DNA from: Flavobacterium psychrophilum
GTDB lineage: Bacteria; Bacteroidota; Bacteroidia; Flavobacteriales; Flavobacteriaceae
Reading direction: 5' to 3'
Assembly: GCA_022730285.1 (NCBI GenBank)
Contig: DZCQ01000028.1
Location: 1 to 31,513 of the forward strand
Length of the DNA stretch: 31,513 bases
The position numbers and the translations under genes are program-made. Within the stretch, counting starts at the first letter, position 1. Each line of letters begins with the position of its first letter. Below the pieces are notes generated by a model. That model was given only the letters and a program-made list of their open reading frames with translations, had not been told where the DNA came from and did not search any database. This document shows positions 1 through 8,975 of this stretch, in pieces.

Positions 1-11
1 CAAATTATTTG

Positions 12-19
12 TAATTTTG
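12..19 (+). promoter_or_regulatory. -7 promoter element for the GSCFA gene
   Basis: TAATTTTG is an exact match to the Bacteroidota -7 consensus TAnnTTTG and lies 14 bases before the ATG of the first gene. The -33 element would fall outside the window or on its edge, so only half of the promoter can be judged. Confidence 0.5.
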
Positions 20-33
20 TAAAAAAATACATA

Positions 34-990
34 ATGATTTTTAGAACCCAAATACCTATTTTAAAAAATAATAATCCTATAGATTATAATTCAAAAGTAG
101 TGTCTTTGGGTTCTTGCTTTTCAGAAAATATTTCTAAAAAACTTACCTTTTTTAAATTTGAAAATACAGTTAATCCATTTGGAATTATTTTTAACCCTGT
201 TTCTTTACAAAAAATAATTTCTCGCTCCATTCATAAAAATTTCTTCACAATCGAGGATGTTTTTATTCATAACGAGCTATGGAGTGCTTATGAGGTGCAT
301 TCCAAATTGAGCCTTCCTTCTAAAAAAACATATGTTGATAATTTAAATAAAATTGTTTTACAATTTAATCAAGAATTACTCCAAGCTACACATTGCATTA
401 TAACACTTGGAACTGCCTGGGTTTATAAAGATATAAAAACCAACACTATTGTTGCTAATTGCCATCGAAAGCCAAATTTTAATTTTGAAAAAAATGTGCT
501 AACCAGCTCAGAGATTACAAATGCAATTACAGAAATAATTTCTTTGCTAAAACATATAAATCCTACTTGTAATATTATATTCACAATTTCACCAGTTAGA
601 CATTCTAAAGATGGTTTTGTGGAAAATAATGTTAGTAAAGCACTTTTATTGACCTCACTTTTTCAAATTATATCTAACCAGAAAAATTCTTCCAATATTT
701 ATTATTTTCCAAGTTACGAAATCTTGTTAGATGAGTTAAGAGATTATCGGTTTTATGATAATGACATGTTGCATCCAAATCAACTTGCTATTGATTATAT
801 TTGGGAAAAATTTACCCAAAGTTCCATCAATCCATCTTGTCTTGAAACCATGAAAGAAGTAGAAACAATTCAAAGAATGCTTCTGCATAAGCCATTTTCT
901 GAAAACACTAAGAATTTTGAAGATTTTAAAAAAAATATAAGCGATAAGATTTTTAAAATAAATCTAAAAAACCCAACAATTACTTTTTAG
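34..990 (+). CDS. GSCFA domain protein (SGNH-hydrolase-like)
   Basis: A 318-residue protein with the family-defining GSCFS motif at residues 26-30 (the Ser/Gly block of an SGNH-type fold) and a DxxHPN motif (DMLHPN) near residue 245, where SGNH enzymes carry their Asp/His pair. The family is widespread in Bacteroidota and is thought to contain esterase or acyltransferase-like enzymes; no substrate is known to me and none can be read from the sequence. There is no signal peptide, so a cytoplasmic location is likely. It has its own -7 element (12-19) and a strong hairpin terminator directly after the stop codon, so it is a single-gene transcription unit. The start at 34 is the only sensible ATG. 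Confidence 0.88.
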   Translation: MIFRTQIPILKNNNPIDYNSKVVSLGSCFSENISKKLTFFKFENTVNPFGIIFNPVSLQKIISRSIHKNFFTIEDVFIHNELWSAYEVHSKLSLPSKKTYVDNLNKIVLQFNQELLQATHCIITLGTAWVYKDIKTNTIVANCHRKPNFNFEKNVLTSSEITNAITEIISLLKHINPTCNIIFTISPVRHSKDGFVENNVSKALLLTSLFQIISNQKNSSNIYYFPSYEILLDELRDYRFYDNDMLHPNQLAIDYIWEKFTQSSINPSCLETMKEVETIQRMLLHKPFSENTKNFEDFKKNISDKIFKINLKNPTITF

Positions 991-999
991 TTTTTTTAT

Positions 1000-1029
1000 C
1001 AAAAAATACGTATTTATACGTATTTTTTG
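1000..1029 (+). terminator. Hairpin terminator after the GSCFA gene
   Basis: A perfect 13-base-pair inverted repeat (1000-1012 pairs with 1017-1029) with a four-base loop, starting 10 bases after the stop codon. The 3' arm ends in a run of six T before GG, so the U-tract is partly inside the stem. Preceded by another T-run (991-997). Confidence 0.65.
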
Positions 1030-1064
1030 GTATTTATATTTCATTTAATTTTACCAAAAAAATT

Positions 1065-1340
1065 ATGATATATATAGCACTTTTATTAATAGCATTAATG
1101 TGTTTTGCAATTATAGGACTAATTGTGGATTATAATAATTGCAAAGACTCTTATCAAGAAAGAATTGAATTGCTTGAAAACGTTATTCTAGAACTTTCTT
1201 CTACTTTAGAAAAACAAAATCATTCTGTGAAAATTTCGTATGAATTGCAAGAGAAATTAAAAATTGCAAATCGTAAAATTAGCAATTCTATCGTAGAATT
1301 AAACACAGAAATGCTAGCATTGCTTTATGAAAAATTATAA
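1065..1340 (+). CDS. Small membrane protein with coiled coil
   Basis: I do not recognise a family. The 91-residue protein begins with one hydrophobic segment (residues 2-21) that would anchor it in the inner membrane, followed by a charged, Leu/Ile/Glu/Lys-rich stretch (about 27-90) with heptad-like spacing that should form a coiled coil. This layout is seen in many small envelope or cell-division accessory proteins, but nothing specific identifies it. A variant -7 element (TAATTTTA, 1046-1053) lies 11 bases before the ATG, with TTTG at 1026-1029 as a possible -33 partner, so it is probably transcribed alone. Confidence 0.6.
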   Translation: MIYIALLLIALMCFAIIGLIVDYNNCKDSYQERIELLENVILELSSTLEKQNHSVKISYELQEKLKIANRKISNSIVELNTEMLALLYEKL

Positions 1341-1394
1341 GCACTAAATTATAAGTACATAATTTTTGGAAAGAAATTCATCTTTTTATTTAGA

Positions 1395-1426
1395 TTTGTT
1401 TCGCACTACTTTTTTTATTAAATTTG
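1395..1426 (+). promoter_or_regulatory. Promoter of the glycosyltransferase-gcvT-yebC unit
   Basis: TTTG at 1395-1398, a 20-base spacer, then TAAATTTG at 1419-1426: an exact match to the Bacteroidota promoter pattern with good spacing, 30 bases before the ATG at 1457. Confidence 0.7.
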
Positions 1427-1456
1427 CTTACTTTTTAGATATACAAGCTAGGCAAT

Positions 1457-2455
1457 ATGACATTTTCCTTTATTATTCCAGTTTTTAATCGTCCAGACGA
1501 AATAGATGAATTGTTGGCAAGTTTAGTAAAGCAAACTGCTACTAATTTTGATGTAATTGTAATAGAAGATGGTTCTACTATTTCTTGTGATAAAGTTGTA
1601 GAAAAATATGTTAAACAGCTAGTTATTACGTATTATTTAAAATATAATTCAGGTCCTGGCGATTCCAGAAATTTTGGAATGATGCAGTCTAAATCCAACT
1701 ATTTCATTATTTTAGACTCAGATTGCATCTTGCCTCCCAATTATTTCCTAGCAATAACTAAGAGCTTAGAAGCTGATTATGTTGATTGTTTTGGAGGTTT
1801 CGACACACTATTACCTAGCTTTTCTCCCATTCAAAAGGCAATAAATTTTTCCATGACCTCTGTGCTAACCACCGGTGGAATAAGAGGGAAATCTGAAAAA
1901 ATGCAAAAATTCCAGCCTCGAAGCTATAATATGGGATTATCTAAAAAAGCATTTTTAGCTACTTCTGGATTCTCTAATATACATCCTGGCGAAGACCCTG
2001 AATTAGTAATGCGTTTGTGGAAGCTTGGTTTTGATACCAAATTAATTCCAGAAGCTTTTGTATATCATAAACGGCGAATAGATTGGGAAAAATTTTATAT
2101 ACAAGTAACTAAATTTGGAAAAGTAAGACCTATTTTAAATTTAAGATTTCCAGAATATGCCAAATTCACTTTTTGGTTGCCCTCTATATTTGTTGTCGGA
2201 ATTCCCATTGGTATTATTGCAAGTTTATTTAATATTGATTGGATTCTACAAATTTATTTTCTGTTCACAGTACTGATATTCTTGGTTTCTAGTGTGCAAA
2301 ATAAAAATATTTATGTTGGATATTTATCTATAAAAGCTGTTTGGAAACAATTCTTTGGATACGGAATAGGCTTTTTGAAATCTTATTTTAAAATAAATAT
2401 TCTAAAAATAAAACCAGAAGTTGCTTTTCCAGAACTATTTTTTAAAATAAAATAA
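1457..2455 (+). CDS. Family 2 glycosyltransferase, membrane-attached
   Basis: A 332-residue GT-A fold glycosyltransferase. The N-terminus has the family 2 pattern: a beta strand with IIPVFNRP (6-13), the nucleotide-binding IEDGS (36-40) and the metal-binding DSD (87-89). A later HPGEDPEL block (about 176-183) matches the acceptor-side ED motif of this family. Two hydrophobic segments (roughly 235-285) follow, which would hold the enzyme in the inner membrane with its active site in the cytoplasm. The sugar donor and acceptor cannot be deduced; cell-surface polysaccharide or glycolipid synthesis is the usual role. It has its own promoter (1395-1426) and lies 14 bases before gcvT, so the two are probably co-transcribed although their jobs look unrelated. 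Confidence 0.85.
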   Translation: MTFSFIIPVFNRPDEIDELLASLVKQTATNFDVIVIEDGSTISCDKVVEKYVKQLVITYYLKYNSGPGDSRNFGMMQSKSNYFIILDSDCILPPNYFLAITKSLEADYVDCFGGFDTLLPSFSPIQKAINFSMTSVLTTGGIRGKSEKMQKFQPRSYNMGLSKKAFLATSGFSNIHPGEDPELVMRLWKLGFDTKLIPEAFVYHKRRIDWEKFYIQVTKFGKVRPILNLRFPEYAKFTFWLPSIFVVGIPIGIIASLFNIDWILQIYFLFTVLIFLVSSVQNKNIYVGYLSIKAVWKQFFGYGIGFLKSYFKINILKIKPEVAFPELFFKIK

Positions 2456-2469
2456 ATAACAATATTATA

Positions 2470-3552
2470 ATGAAAAACATCACGTTAGTAAATATTCACG
2501 AAGCTCTTGGAGCTAAAATGGTTCCTTTTGCAGGCTACAATATGCCGGTTCAGTACGAAGGAGTAAATTCAGAACATGAAACAGTAAGGAATATGGTAGG
2601 TGTTTTTGACGTTTCTCACATGGGAGAATTTTTCTTAGAAGGAGAAAATGCCTTGCAACTTATCCAAAAAGTTACTTCTAATGATGCTTCTAAACTAACT
2701 GTTGGAAAAGCACAATATTCTTGTTTACCTAATAACGAAGGAGGAATAGTAGATGATTTAATTATTTACAAAATGGAAGAAAACAAATATATGTTAGTAG
2801 TAAACGCGTCTAATATTCAAAAAGATTGGGATTGGATTTCTTCCCAAAATAACTTAGGAGTTGTCATGAAAAATCTCTCGGACGATTATTCTTTATTAGC
2901 AATTCAAGGGCCAAAAGCTGTCGAAGCAATGCAAAGTTTAACAACCATCAATTTAGCAGAAATTCCTTACTATTCTTTTGAAATAGGAACATTTGCAGGC
3001 ATTGAAAATGTAATAATCTCTGCTACAGGTTACACAGGTTCTGGTGGCTTTGAGATTTATTTTAAAAATGAAAATGCTATTAGCATTTGGGAGCAAATAT
3101 TCATAGCTGGGAAGCCATTTGGGATAAAACCAATTGGTCTCGCCGCAAGAGATACTCTAAGATTAGAGATGGGATATTGCTTATATGGAAACGATATAAA
3201 TGACAATACTTCTCCATTAGAAGCAGGACTTGGCTGGATTACAAAATTTGACAAAGAATTTACCAATTCAGAGAATTTAAAAATACAAAAAGAAAATGGA
3301 GTAACTAGAAAATTAGTCGCTTTCGAAATGCTAGAAAGAGCAGTTCCAAGACATGATTATATTATTGTAGATAAAAATGGCTTAGAAATTGGCATTGTTA
3401 CCTCAGGAACCATGTCTCCAACCCTAAATGTAGGAATTGGTTTAGGATATGTTCCTACCGGTTTTTCTTCTTTAGATTCGGAAATTTTTATCCGAATACG
3501 TAAAAATGATGTTCCTGCAAAAGTGGTAAAATTACCTTTTTATAAAAAATAG
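2470..3552 (+). CDS. gcvT: Aminomethyltransferase, glycine cleavage T protein
   Basis: GcvT takes the aminomethyl group from the lipoylated H protein and, with tetrahydrofolate, makes 5,10-methylene-THF and ammonia. The 360-residue length is that of bacterial GcvT. Recognisable blocks are the N-terminal [25 protein letters not shown] (the Asp/His-containing loop near residue 50), [14 protein letters not shown] (about 184-197), and the C-terminal [13 protein letters not shown] region that lines the folate pocket. The other glycine cleavage genes (gcvH, gcvP) are not in the window, as is common in Bacteroidota, where gcvT is often unlinked. It starts 14 bases after the glycosyltransferase and is followed 30 bases later by yebC. 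Confidence 0.96.
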   Translation: MKNITLVNIHEALGAKMVPFAGYNMPVQYEGVNSEHETVRNMVGVFDVSHMGEFFLEGENALQLIQKVTSNDASKLTVGKAQYSCLPNNEGGIVDDLIIYKMEENKYMLVVNASNIQKDWDWISSQNNLGVVMKNLSDDYSLLAIQGPKAVEAMQSLTTINLAEIPYYSFEIGTFAGIENVIISATGYTGSGGFEIYFKNENAISIWEQIFIAGKPFGIKPIGLAARDTLRLEMGYCLYGNDINDNTSPLEAGLGWITKFDKEFTNSENLKIQKENGVTRKLVAFEMLERAVPRHDYIIVDKNGLEIGIVTSGTMSPTLNVGIGLGYVPTGFSSLDSEIFIRIRKNDVPAKVVKLPFYKK

Positions 3553-3582
3553 GAGAACTAAAATATATACAAAAAAATAGAA

Positions 3583-4293
3583 ATGGGAAGAGCATTTGAG
3601 TTTAGAAAAGGTAGAAAAATGAAACGTTGGTCAGCAATGGCTAAAGCATTTACCAGAATTGGGAAAGATATTGTAATGGCCGTAAAAGAGGGTGGACCTA
3701 ACCCAGATGCCAATTCCAGATTAAGAGCTGTCATTCAAAATGCGAAGGCAGCAAACATGCCAAAAGAAAATGTTGAAAGAGCTATCAAAAAAGCAACAGA
3801 TAAAGATACTGCCAACTACAAAGAAGTTCTTTTTGAGGGATATGCACCACACGGAATAGCACTACTTATCGAAACTGCTACTGATAATAATAATAGAACA
3901 GTTGCTAATATTAGGAGCTATTTTAATAAATGTAACGGAACTATGGGAACGCAAGGTTCGGTAGAATTTATGTTTGATCATACCTGTAATTTTCGTATTC
4001 CAAAAGGAAATCTAGATCCGGAGGAATTAGAATTAGAATTAATCGATTTTGGTGCTGAAGAAGTATTTGAAGACGAAGATGGGATCTTGATATATGCACC
4101 ATTTGGAAGTTTTGGTACTATTCAAAAAGAATTAGAGTCTCGAAATCTGGAAATATTATCTTCTGGATTTGAAAGAATCCCACAAATTACAAAAGAGCTT
4201 AACGAATCTCAAATTGCTGATGTGGAAAAATTGATTGAAAAAATAGAAGAAGATGACGATGTGATGAACGTGTATCATACAATGCAAGAATAA
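3583..4293 (+). CDS. yebC: YebC/PmpR family protein
   Basis: A 236-residue YebC/PmpR family protein. The N-terminal MGRAFEFRKGRKMKRW is the form found in Bacteroidota; it is followed by the helical domain (KEGGPNPDANSRLRAVIQNAKAANMP, in two pieces, near residues 36-61) and the acidic alpha/beta domains ending in IEEDDDVMNVYHTM. Members have been described as DNA-binding transcriptional regulators, and more recent work links some of them to relief of ribosome stalling at proline runs; which role applies here cannot be told. Cytoplasmic. It lies 30 bases after gcvT and is probably the last gene of the unit starting at 1457. Confidence 0.93.
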   Translation: MGRAFEFRKGRKMKRWSAMAKAFTRIGKDIVMAVKEGGPNPDANSRLRAVIQNAKAANMPKENVERAIKKATDKDTANYKEVLFEGYAPHGIALLIETATDNNNRTVANIRSYFNKCNGTMGTQGSVEFMFDHTCNFRIPKGNLDPEELELELIDFGAEEVFEDEDGILIYAPFGSFGTIQKELESRNLEILSSGFERIPQITKELNESQIADVEKLIEKIEEDDDVMNVYHTMQE

Positions 4294-4337
4294 TTTTTGT
4301 TCACTAGCACAAAAGATATTTTTATGACATATACTGC

Positions 4338-4365
4338 TTTTGACTTTACGACATTAAAACTTTTG
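4338..4365 (+). repeat. 28-base dispersed repeat, copy 1
   Basis: This element, with the core ACGACATTAAAACTTTTG, recurs at 5840-5867 with 27 of 28 bases identical. Copy 1 lies 45 bases after the yebC stop and 36 bases before the carbonic anhydrase start. It begins with TTTTGA and ends with AACTTTTG, so it loosely resembles a promoter, but the spacing (15 bases) is short for one. See the finding. Confidence 0.6.
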
Positions 4366-4400
4366 GCTTGCTTAATTTTATAACTTAAACAAAATTTATT

Positions 4401-5036
4401 ATGAGTGATTTTTATAATTCTATACTGATAAAAAATAGAAAATGGGTAGAAGATCAATTAGAATTAGATCCTCATTATTTTGATAATTTATCCGAAGGTC
4501 AAAATCCAGATTTACTTTGGATAGGCTGTTCTGATAGTAGAGTTCCTGCTAATGAAATTATAGGAGCAAAACCAGGTGAAGTTTTTGTGCATAGAAATAT
4601 TGCTAATATGGTAATTCATACCGATATGAATATGCTTAGTGTATTAGATTATGCTGTAAATGTGCTAAAAGTGAAGCACATTTTAGTTTGTGGACATTAT
4701 GGTTGTGGTGGTGTAAAGGCAGCAATGTCTAACGAATCGGTTGGTATTATTGATAACTGGATACGACACATAAAAGATATATATAGATTGCATAAATCTG
4801 AATTAGATGCTATGAAAAACGAAAAAGAGCGTTTTAATCGGTTTGTGGAAGTAAATATTATCGAGCAAGTATCAGATTTGGCAAAAACTTCAATTGTACA
4901 AACTGCTTGGCAAAATGGACAGAAATTAACATTACACGGTTGGGTTTATGGCTTAAATTCAGGATTTGTAACAGATTTGGGAGTTAATTATTCTTCTAAC
5001 GATGATTTAGATGATATGTATCAGCTAAATATTTAA
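4401..5036 (+). CDS. Beta-class carbonic anhydrase
   Basis: Zinc enzyme interconverting CO2 and bicarbonate. The 211-residue protein has the full beta-class metal site: Cys43, Asp45 and Arg47 in CSDSRV, then His99 and Cys102 in CGHYGCGG. The Asp-Arg dyad next to the first Cys is intact, so it should be active. The N-terminus (YNSILIKNRKWVEDQL) is like that of the E. coli Can/YadF group, and the length fits. No signal peptide, so cytoplasmic. It stands alone between yebC and the DedA gene; one copy of a 28-base repeat sits in its upstream region and a variant -7 element (TAATTTTA, 4373-4380) lies 20 bases before the ATG. Confidence 0.95.
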   Translation: MSDFYNSILIKNRKWVEDQLELDPHYFDNLSEGQNPDLLWIGCSDSRVPANEIIGAKPGEVFVHRNIANMVIHTDMNMLSVLDYAVNVLKVKHILVCGHYGCGGVKAAMSNESVGIIDNWIRHIKDIYRLHKSELDAMKNEKERFNRFVEVNIIEQVSDLAKTSIVQTAWQNGQKLTLHGWVYGLNSGFVTDLGVNYSSNDDLDDMYQLNI

Positions 5037-5079
5037 TTTTAATTTAACCACAAATAGACAATTTGGAGTAAAGTTTTAG

Positions 5080-5087
5080 TAACTTTG
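5080..5087 (+). promoter_or_regulatory. -7 promoter element for the DedA gene
   Basis: TAACTTTG matches TAnnTTTG exactly, 25 bases before the DedA ATG. A TTTG at 5062-5065 is the best -33 candidate but the 14-base spacer is short. Confidence 0.5.
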
Positions 5088-5112
5088 CATGATATTACCC
5101 TAAAAATATGTC

Positions 5113-5784
5113 ATGAACAATTTTGATTGGAAACAACTTTTTAACCCAGAATTTTATATTTTATTACAATTTAGCGGAATAAAAATAGGACTTTTTGTCG
5201 TTTTATTTATCGTTTTTGCAGAGACAGGATTGTTAGCAGGATTTTTCTTACCAGGAGATAGTTTGCTATTTTTAGCAGGAATATATAGCGAATCTTTAAT
5301 GCAACAAATTTCTTTTAACAATGATTTTTTAAATGTTACGGTGCTTGCAAGTCTGGTTTCTTTAATGGGAATTATTGGAAATATGGTTGGTTATTGGTTT
5401 GGTTCTAAAAGTGGTACTTACCTTTATAACAGAGAAGATAATTTTTTATACAAGAAAAAATACTTATTTCAATCCAAAGACTTCTTCGATAAATACGGCT
5501 CAAAAGCAATTGTATTTGCACGTTTCTTACCGATTTTTAGAACTTTTGCACCTGTAATAGCGGGGATTGTATCTATGGATAAAAAGAAGTTTATGGTTTT
5601 TAATATACTGGGTTCTGTTTTATGGTCTTTTACGATGATATTTTCTGGACATTATTTGCATCAATTATTTCTAGAGAAATTTCAAATAGATTTAAAACAT
5701 TATATCGAGTATATTGTAATTATCATTATTCTAATAACTACATTGCCAGTTTTGATTAAATTATTAAAAAAGAATTTGCGATAG
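5113..5784 (+). CDS. DedA (VTT/SNARE-associated) family membrane protein
   Basis: A 223-residue polytopic inner membrane protein of the DedA family, whose members act as lipid scramblases or flippases (for example of undecaprenyl phosphate or phosphatidylethanolamine) and support proton-motive force and drug tolerance. The family signatures are present: ETGLLAGFFLPGDSLLF (about 37-53), the GNMVGYWFG re-entrant segment (89-97), and FARFLPIFRTFAPVIAG (135-151) with the paired arginines Arg137 and Arg143. The last 25 residues form another membrane helix. Which lipid this one moves cannot be read from the sequence. It has its own -7 element at 5080-5087. Confidence 0.9.
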   Translation: MNNFDWKQLFNPEFYILLQFSGIKIGLFVVLFIVFAETGLLAGFFLPGDSLLFLAGIYSESLMQQISFNNDFLNVTVLASLVSLMGIIGNMVGYWFGSKSGTYLYNREDNFLYKKKYLFQSKDFFDKYGSKAIVFARFLPIFRTFAPVIAGIVSMDKKKFMVFNILGSVLWSFTMIFSGHYLHQLFLEKFQIDLKHYIEYIVIIIILITTLPVLIKLLKKNLR

Positions 5785-5839
5785 TTCTTTTGATTATTAG
5801 ATAAACTTCTCGTTAAAAATATTTTTTACCACTTATAAT

Positions 5840-5867
5840 TTTTGATTTTACGACATTAAAACTTTTG
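5840..5867 (+). repeat. 28-base dispersed repeat, copy 2
   Basis: Second copy of the element at 4338-4365, differing at one base (a T for a C near its start). It lies 55 bases after the DedA stop and runs up to four bases before the end of the minus-strand CarboxypepD_reg gene, so it has no gene downstream on its own strand. Confidence 0.6.
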
Positions 5868-5871
5868 TTGT

Positions 5872-6624
5872 TTATTTTTTTAATATTTTATATTCTTCAT
5901 AACACCCATTAATTGCATCAAGAATTTGTAAGTCGTTTGCTGTTTGTGCAAAAGTTTCAGAGTAGCTACATCTCTCTAATATTTCTGATAGTTCTTTTTT
6001 ATCAATACCTAATAGCAGATATATAGTTTGTCTGTCGTATTTTGTTTGTAGTAAATTTCTTAAATTTTCATCTTTTTTTAATTCTTTTAAGCGTTTTAAC
6101 TCTTTTGGTTTTTTGCCAAAAAAATTGTAAAGCATATCAGCTGGATTAAATAAAGAGCCTAAAACACGAGAAAAAGCGCCTGGAGAACTTTCACCAGCCT
6201 CATATCTTTGCGTCAGTCCTGAAATGTTGTACCAATAATTTTCTTTCTCTGGAATTAGTTTCGAATCTACTTCTAAGTAGCCAGTTAAATCATACGGTGG
6301 AATTACCACTTCTTCTAAGGCGTATGCTTTTTCAGTAAGCTTAATTCTAGAAGTTTTGTTTTTAATCCAGTCATTAGTAACTTTCACTTCAATAGATTGA
6401 AATCCTAAACTCGAAATTAGTAGTATATCGTTTACATTTGCTTCAATTTCAAAATTTCCTTTTGCATCTGTAATAGCACCTTTTACTAAATTAATATTAA
6501 CTACATTAATATTCCATAATGGCAAAAATGTATTGTCATTAATAATTGTTCCACTTATTTTAGTTTCTTGAGAAAAACTAAGCGTAGAAATTAAGAAAAT
6601 AGAAAAAACTACAAAATACTTCAT
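5872..6624 (-). CDS. Exported CarboxypepD_reg-like domain protein
   Basis: A 250-residue protein with an N-terminal signal peptide (MKYFVVFSIFLISTLSFSQ, cleavage likely after Ser18 or Gln19). Residues about 23-105 look like the carboxypeptidase-regulatory-like beta-sandwich common in Bacteroidota: ISGTIINDNTFLPLWNINV, AITDAKGNFEIEA, LLISSLGFQSIEVKV. In TonB-dependent receptors this domain precedes the plug; here there is no barrel, and the remaining 140 residues are helical and charged with no family I recognise. Periplasmic or outer-membrane associated. The function is unknown. A -7 element, TACATTTG, sits on the minus strand at 6648-6641, 17 bases before the ATG. Confidence 0.75.
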   Translation of the reverse strand: MKYFVVFSIFLISTLSFSQETKISGTIINDNTFLPLWNINVVNINLVKGAITDAKGNFEIEANVNDILLISSLGFQSIEVKVTNDWIKNKTSRIKLTEKAYALEEVVIPPYDLTGYLEVDSKLIPEKENYWYNISGLTQRYEAGESSPGAFSRVLGSLFNPADMLYNFFGKKPKELKRLKELKKDENLRNLLQTKYDRQTIYLLLGIDKKELSEILERCSYSETFAQTANDLQILDAINGCYEEYKILKK

Positions 6625-6640
6625 AATACAATTTAAAACT

Positions 6641-6648
6641 CAAATGTA
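6641..6648 (-). promoter_or_regulatory. -7 element for the CarboxypepD_reg gene
   Basis: Read on the minus strand this is TACATTTG, an exact TAnnTTTG match placed 17 bases before the ATG at 6624. I see no well-placed -33 element. Confidence 0.4.
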
Positions 6649-6710
6649 ATAAATTGCCCGCAAGTATCTTGTAGTTTTCAGTATAATTATAAGAAAATTA
6701 ACAATTAGTG

Positions 6711-8609
6711 TTAACTTCTTCTAGGTCTTCTAGGTCTAGATTCCGAATTACCTTCGGAGCTTCTTGTTGAAAAATCGTTGCGCCTTTCATTTCTAGGAGC
6801 TCTTTCTGAAGATTCGCTGCTTCTAGAAAAACCATTTTCTCTGGAAGAATTATTTCTAGAACTAAATCCGCCACCATTAGATGATGTTCTTGGGCTAAAT
6901 CCACGGTCATTTCTATCTCCTCTAAATCCACCACTGCTTCTTCCTCCAGAACTTCTTCCGTTATGGTCTCTTCTGGAACTACCACCACCGTCATTTTTAG
7001 AAATTTCAACATTAATTCTACGCCCTTCTAAGGTTGTATTGTTTAATATATCCATTACTTTATCGGTGTATTCTGGATTTGTATTAAAAAAAGAGAAACC
7101 TTCTTTAACATCTACTTTAAATACATCATCTCTTCCTAAATCTAATGTCTCTTTTAGATAATCTTTTAGCTGCATCCAATCAAAGTTGTCTCTTGAACCA
7201 ATATTAACAAAATACCTTGTTGCCCCATTGTTAAACTCTCTTGGTTCTCTATCATTATCTGAGGTACGACTATCTCTGCCAACAGATTGTGAAGATATAT
7301 CTCTATTTTTTTTGTAATAATTGATAAATCTGTTAAATTCTACAGAAACCATTTTTTTAATTAACTCTTCTTTTGACAAACCTTCTAAAACACTATTTAT
7401 AGCAGGTAGATAGTTATCAATTTCATGATCTACTTCGGTATCTTTTATCTTATTTGCAAGGTGTAAAAGCTGAATCTCACAAATTTCTATACCAGATGGT
7501 ATTGCTTTTTCTTCAAATTTTTGTTTGATAATTCTTTCAATAGAAGAAATCTTGCGAATTTCACTTTTGGTAACAATAACTATAGATGTTCCTAATTTTC
7601 CAGCACGACCAGTTCTTCCAGATCGATGGTTGTATGTTTCAATTTCGTCTGGTAGTTGGTAATTTACAACATGTGTAACATTGTCCACATCAATTCCTCG
7701 TGCTGCAACATCTGTGGCAACAAGCATTTGTATTTGACGACCTCTAAAAGATTTCATTACACCATCTCGCTGTGCTTGTGATAAATCTCCATGTAAAGCA
7801 GCTGCACTATAACCGTCTTCTATTAGCTTTTCTGCTACTGCTTGGGTGTCTCTTTTTGTTCTACAAAATACTACGGAAAAAATGTCTGGATTTGCATCTG
7901 CTAATCTTTTCAAAGCTTCATAGCGATCTCTTGCATTAACTAGATAAAATTCATGGGATACTGTTGCAGAACCAGAATTTTTAGTTCCTACAGTAATTTC
8001 TATTGGATCTGTCATAAACTGTTTTCCAATTCTTGCAACTTCTGCTGGCATTGTTGCGGAAAACAGCCACGTGTTTTTTTCGTCAGGTGTTGTAGAAAGT
8101 ATGCTAACTATGTCTTCATAAAAACCCATGTTTAGCATTTCATCAGCTTCGTCAAGCACGCAATAATTAATTTGACTTATATCTACAAGTCTTCTGTTAA
8201 TCATGTCTTGCATACGTCCTGGAGTAGCTACAATAATTTGTGCACCCCTTTTAATATCTCTTGCTTGCTCCGTAATGCTTGCCCCTCCATATATTGCAAC
8301 AACATTTATCCCTTTTTCGTATTTAGAATAGTTTTTAATCTCATTGGTAATTTGCAAACACAATTCTCTGGTAGGAGAAAGTATTAAAGCTTGTGTATTG
8401 CGATTAGTAGGGTCAATTTTTTGGATAAGTGGAAAACCAAAAGCTGCTGTTTTTCCAGTTCCTGTTTGTGCTAATGCCACTAAGTCCGTTTCTTTTTCCA
8501 ATAGTATTGGAATCGCCTTTTCTTGTACTTCGGTCGGATTTTCAAATCCTAGATCGATAATCGCACGTTGTAGCGATTCGGTCAATCCTAATTGTTCAAA
8601 TTTGTTCAT
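6711..8609 (-). CDS. DEAD-box RNA helicase with DbpA-like RNA-binding domain
   Basis: A 632-residue ATP-dependent RNA helicase of the DeaD/CsdA group, acting in ribosome assembly, RNA turnover and cold growth. Helicase motifs in order: Q motif (FENPTEVQ, 22-29), Walker A QTGTGKT (48-54), PTRELCLQI (79-87), TPGR (129-132), DEAD (153-156), SAT (184-186), VATDVAARGIDV and HRSGRTGRAG in the second RecA domain. Residues about 470-545 match the DbpA-type RNA-binding fold seen in this group (YFVNIGSRDNFDWMQLKDYL and so on). The last 85 residues are an Arg/Gly/Ser/Asn-rich disordered tail typical of RNA helicases, ending RRPRRS. The start at 8609 fits the family start MNKFEQLGL. A minus-strand -7 element (TACTTTTG, 8637-8630) lies 20 bases upstream. 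Confidence 0.95.
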   Translation of the reverse strand: MNKFEQLGLTESLQRAIIDLGFENPTEVQEKAIPILLEKETDLVALAQTGTGKTAAFGFPLIQKIDPTNRNTQALILSPTRELCLQITNEIKNYSKYEKGINVVAIYGGASITEQARDIKRGAQIIVATPGRMQDMINRRLVDISQINYCVLDEADEMLNMGFYEDIVSILSTTPDEKNTWLFSATMPAEVARIGKQFMTDPIEITVGTKNSGSATVSHEFYLVNARDRYEALKRLADANPDIFSVVFCRTKRDTQAVAEKLIEDGYSAAALHGDLSQAQRDGVMKSFRGRQIQMLVATDVAARGIDVDNVTHVVNYQLPDEIETYNHRSGRTGRAGKLGTSIVIVTKSEIRKISSIERIIKQKFEEKAIPSGIEICEIQLLHLANKIKDTEVDHEIDNYLPAINSVLEGLSKEELIKKMVSVEFNRFINYYKKNRDISSQSVGRDSRTSDNDREPREFNNGATRYFVNIGSRDNFDWMQLKDYLKETLDLGRDDVFKVDVKEGFSFFNTNPEYTDKVMDILNNTTLEGRRINVEISKNDGGGSSRRDHNGRSSGGRSSGGFRGDRNDRGFSPRTSSNGGGFSSRNNSSRENGFSRSSESSERAPRNERRNDFSTRSSEGNSESRPRRPRRS

Positions 8610-8918
8610 TATGTAATTTTAATTTGGTGCAAAAGTACTATTTATAATTCATATAAACTAATCGAAAAACAAGATTTAATTTTATATTAATATTTGTAAA
8701 TCAATATTTTATAAAACAAGATGTGAATTTTGATTTTTATTTTGCTGTAAAAAAGGGTGTAAGTTTATATAATCACACAAAAAAAAATTGTTTTTTAAAT
8801 GTATTCTTTATATGATTTCAATACAATCGGTTGCTTACAAAAACAAAATGATATAAAAAAGGTATTTTTCATATAAAATATGACATTAATCATTTTTTAA
8901 CGCTTAAAAAGTTATATA

Positions 8919-8958
8919 ATTTTAATTATATGTGACTTTTGTTACATATAATTAAAAT
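8919..8958 (+). promoter_or_regulatory. Crp/Fnr-type operator upstream of the sulfur locus
   Basis: An inverted repeat with 18-base arms (8919-8936 and 8941-8958, 17 of 18 pairs matched) around a four-base centre. Its core, 8931-8946, is TGTGA-N6-TTACA, the shape of a Crp/Fnr-family binding site. The same core recurs at 16769-16784. The centre (8938.5) is 36.5 bases from the end of the -7 element, so with a start site a few bases further on it would sit near -41, where class II activators bind. Function is inferred. Confidence 0.6.
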
Positions 8959-8967
8959 AAATTGAAC

Positions 8968-8975
8968 AACCTTTG
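8968..8975 (+). promoter_or_regulatory. -7 element of the sulfur locus promoter
   Basis: AACCTTTG differs from TAnnTTTG at one base and lies 27 bases before the first ATG of the locus. There is no TTTG at the right distance for a -33 element; the operator at 8919-8958 occupies that place, which is what an activator-dependent promoter would look like. Confidence 0.5.

Noticed and set aside
6698..7012. 104-residue minus-strand reading frame rich in Glu, Val and Leu
   Set aside because: It lies within the Arg/Gly/Ser-rich tail of the DEAD-box helicase in another frame on the same strand; its odd composition is a by-product of the repetitive codons there.
6778..7161. 127-residue plus-strand reading frame rich in Leu, Pro and Ser
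   Set aside because: Antisense shadow of the helicase tail; the Leu/Pro/Ser composition mirrors the Arg/Gly/Ser codons of the real gene.
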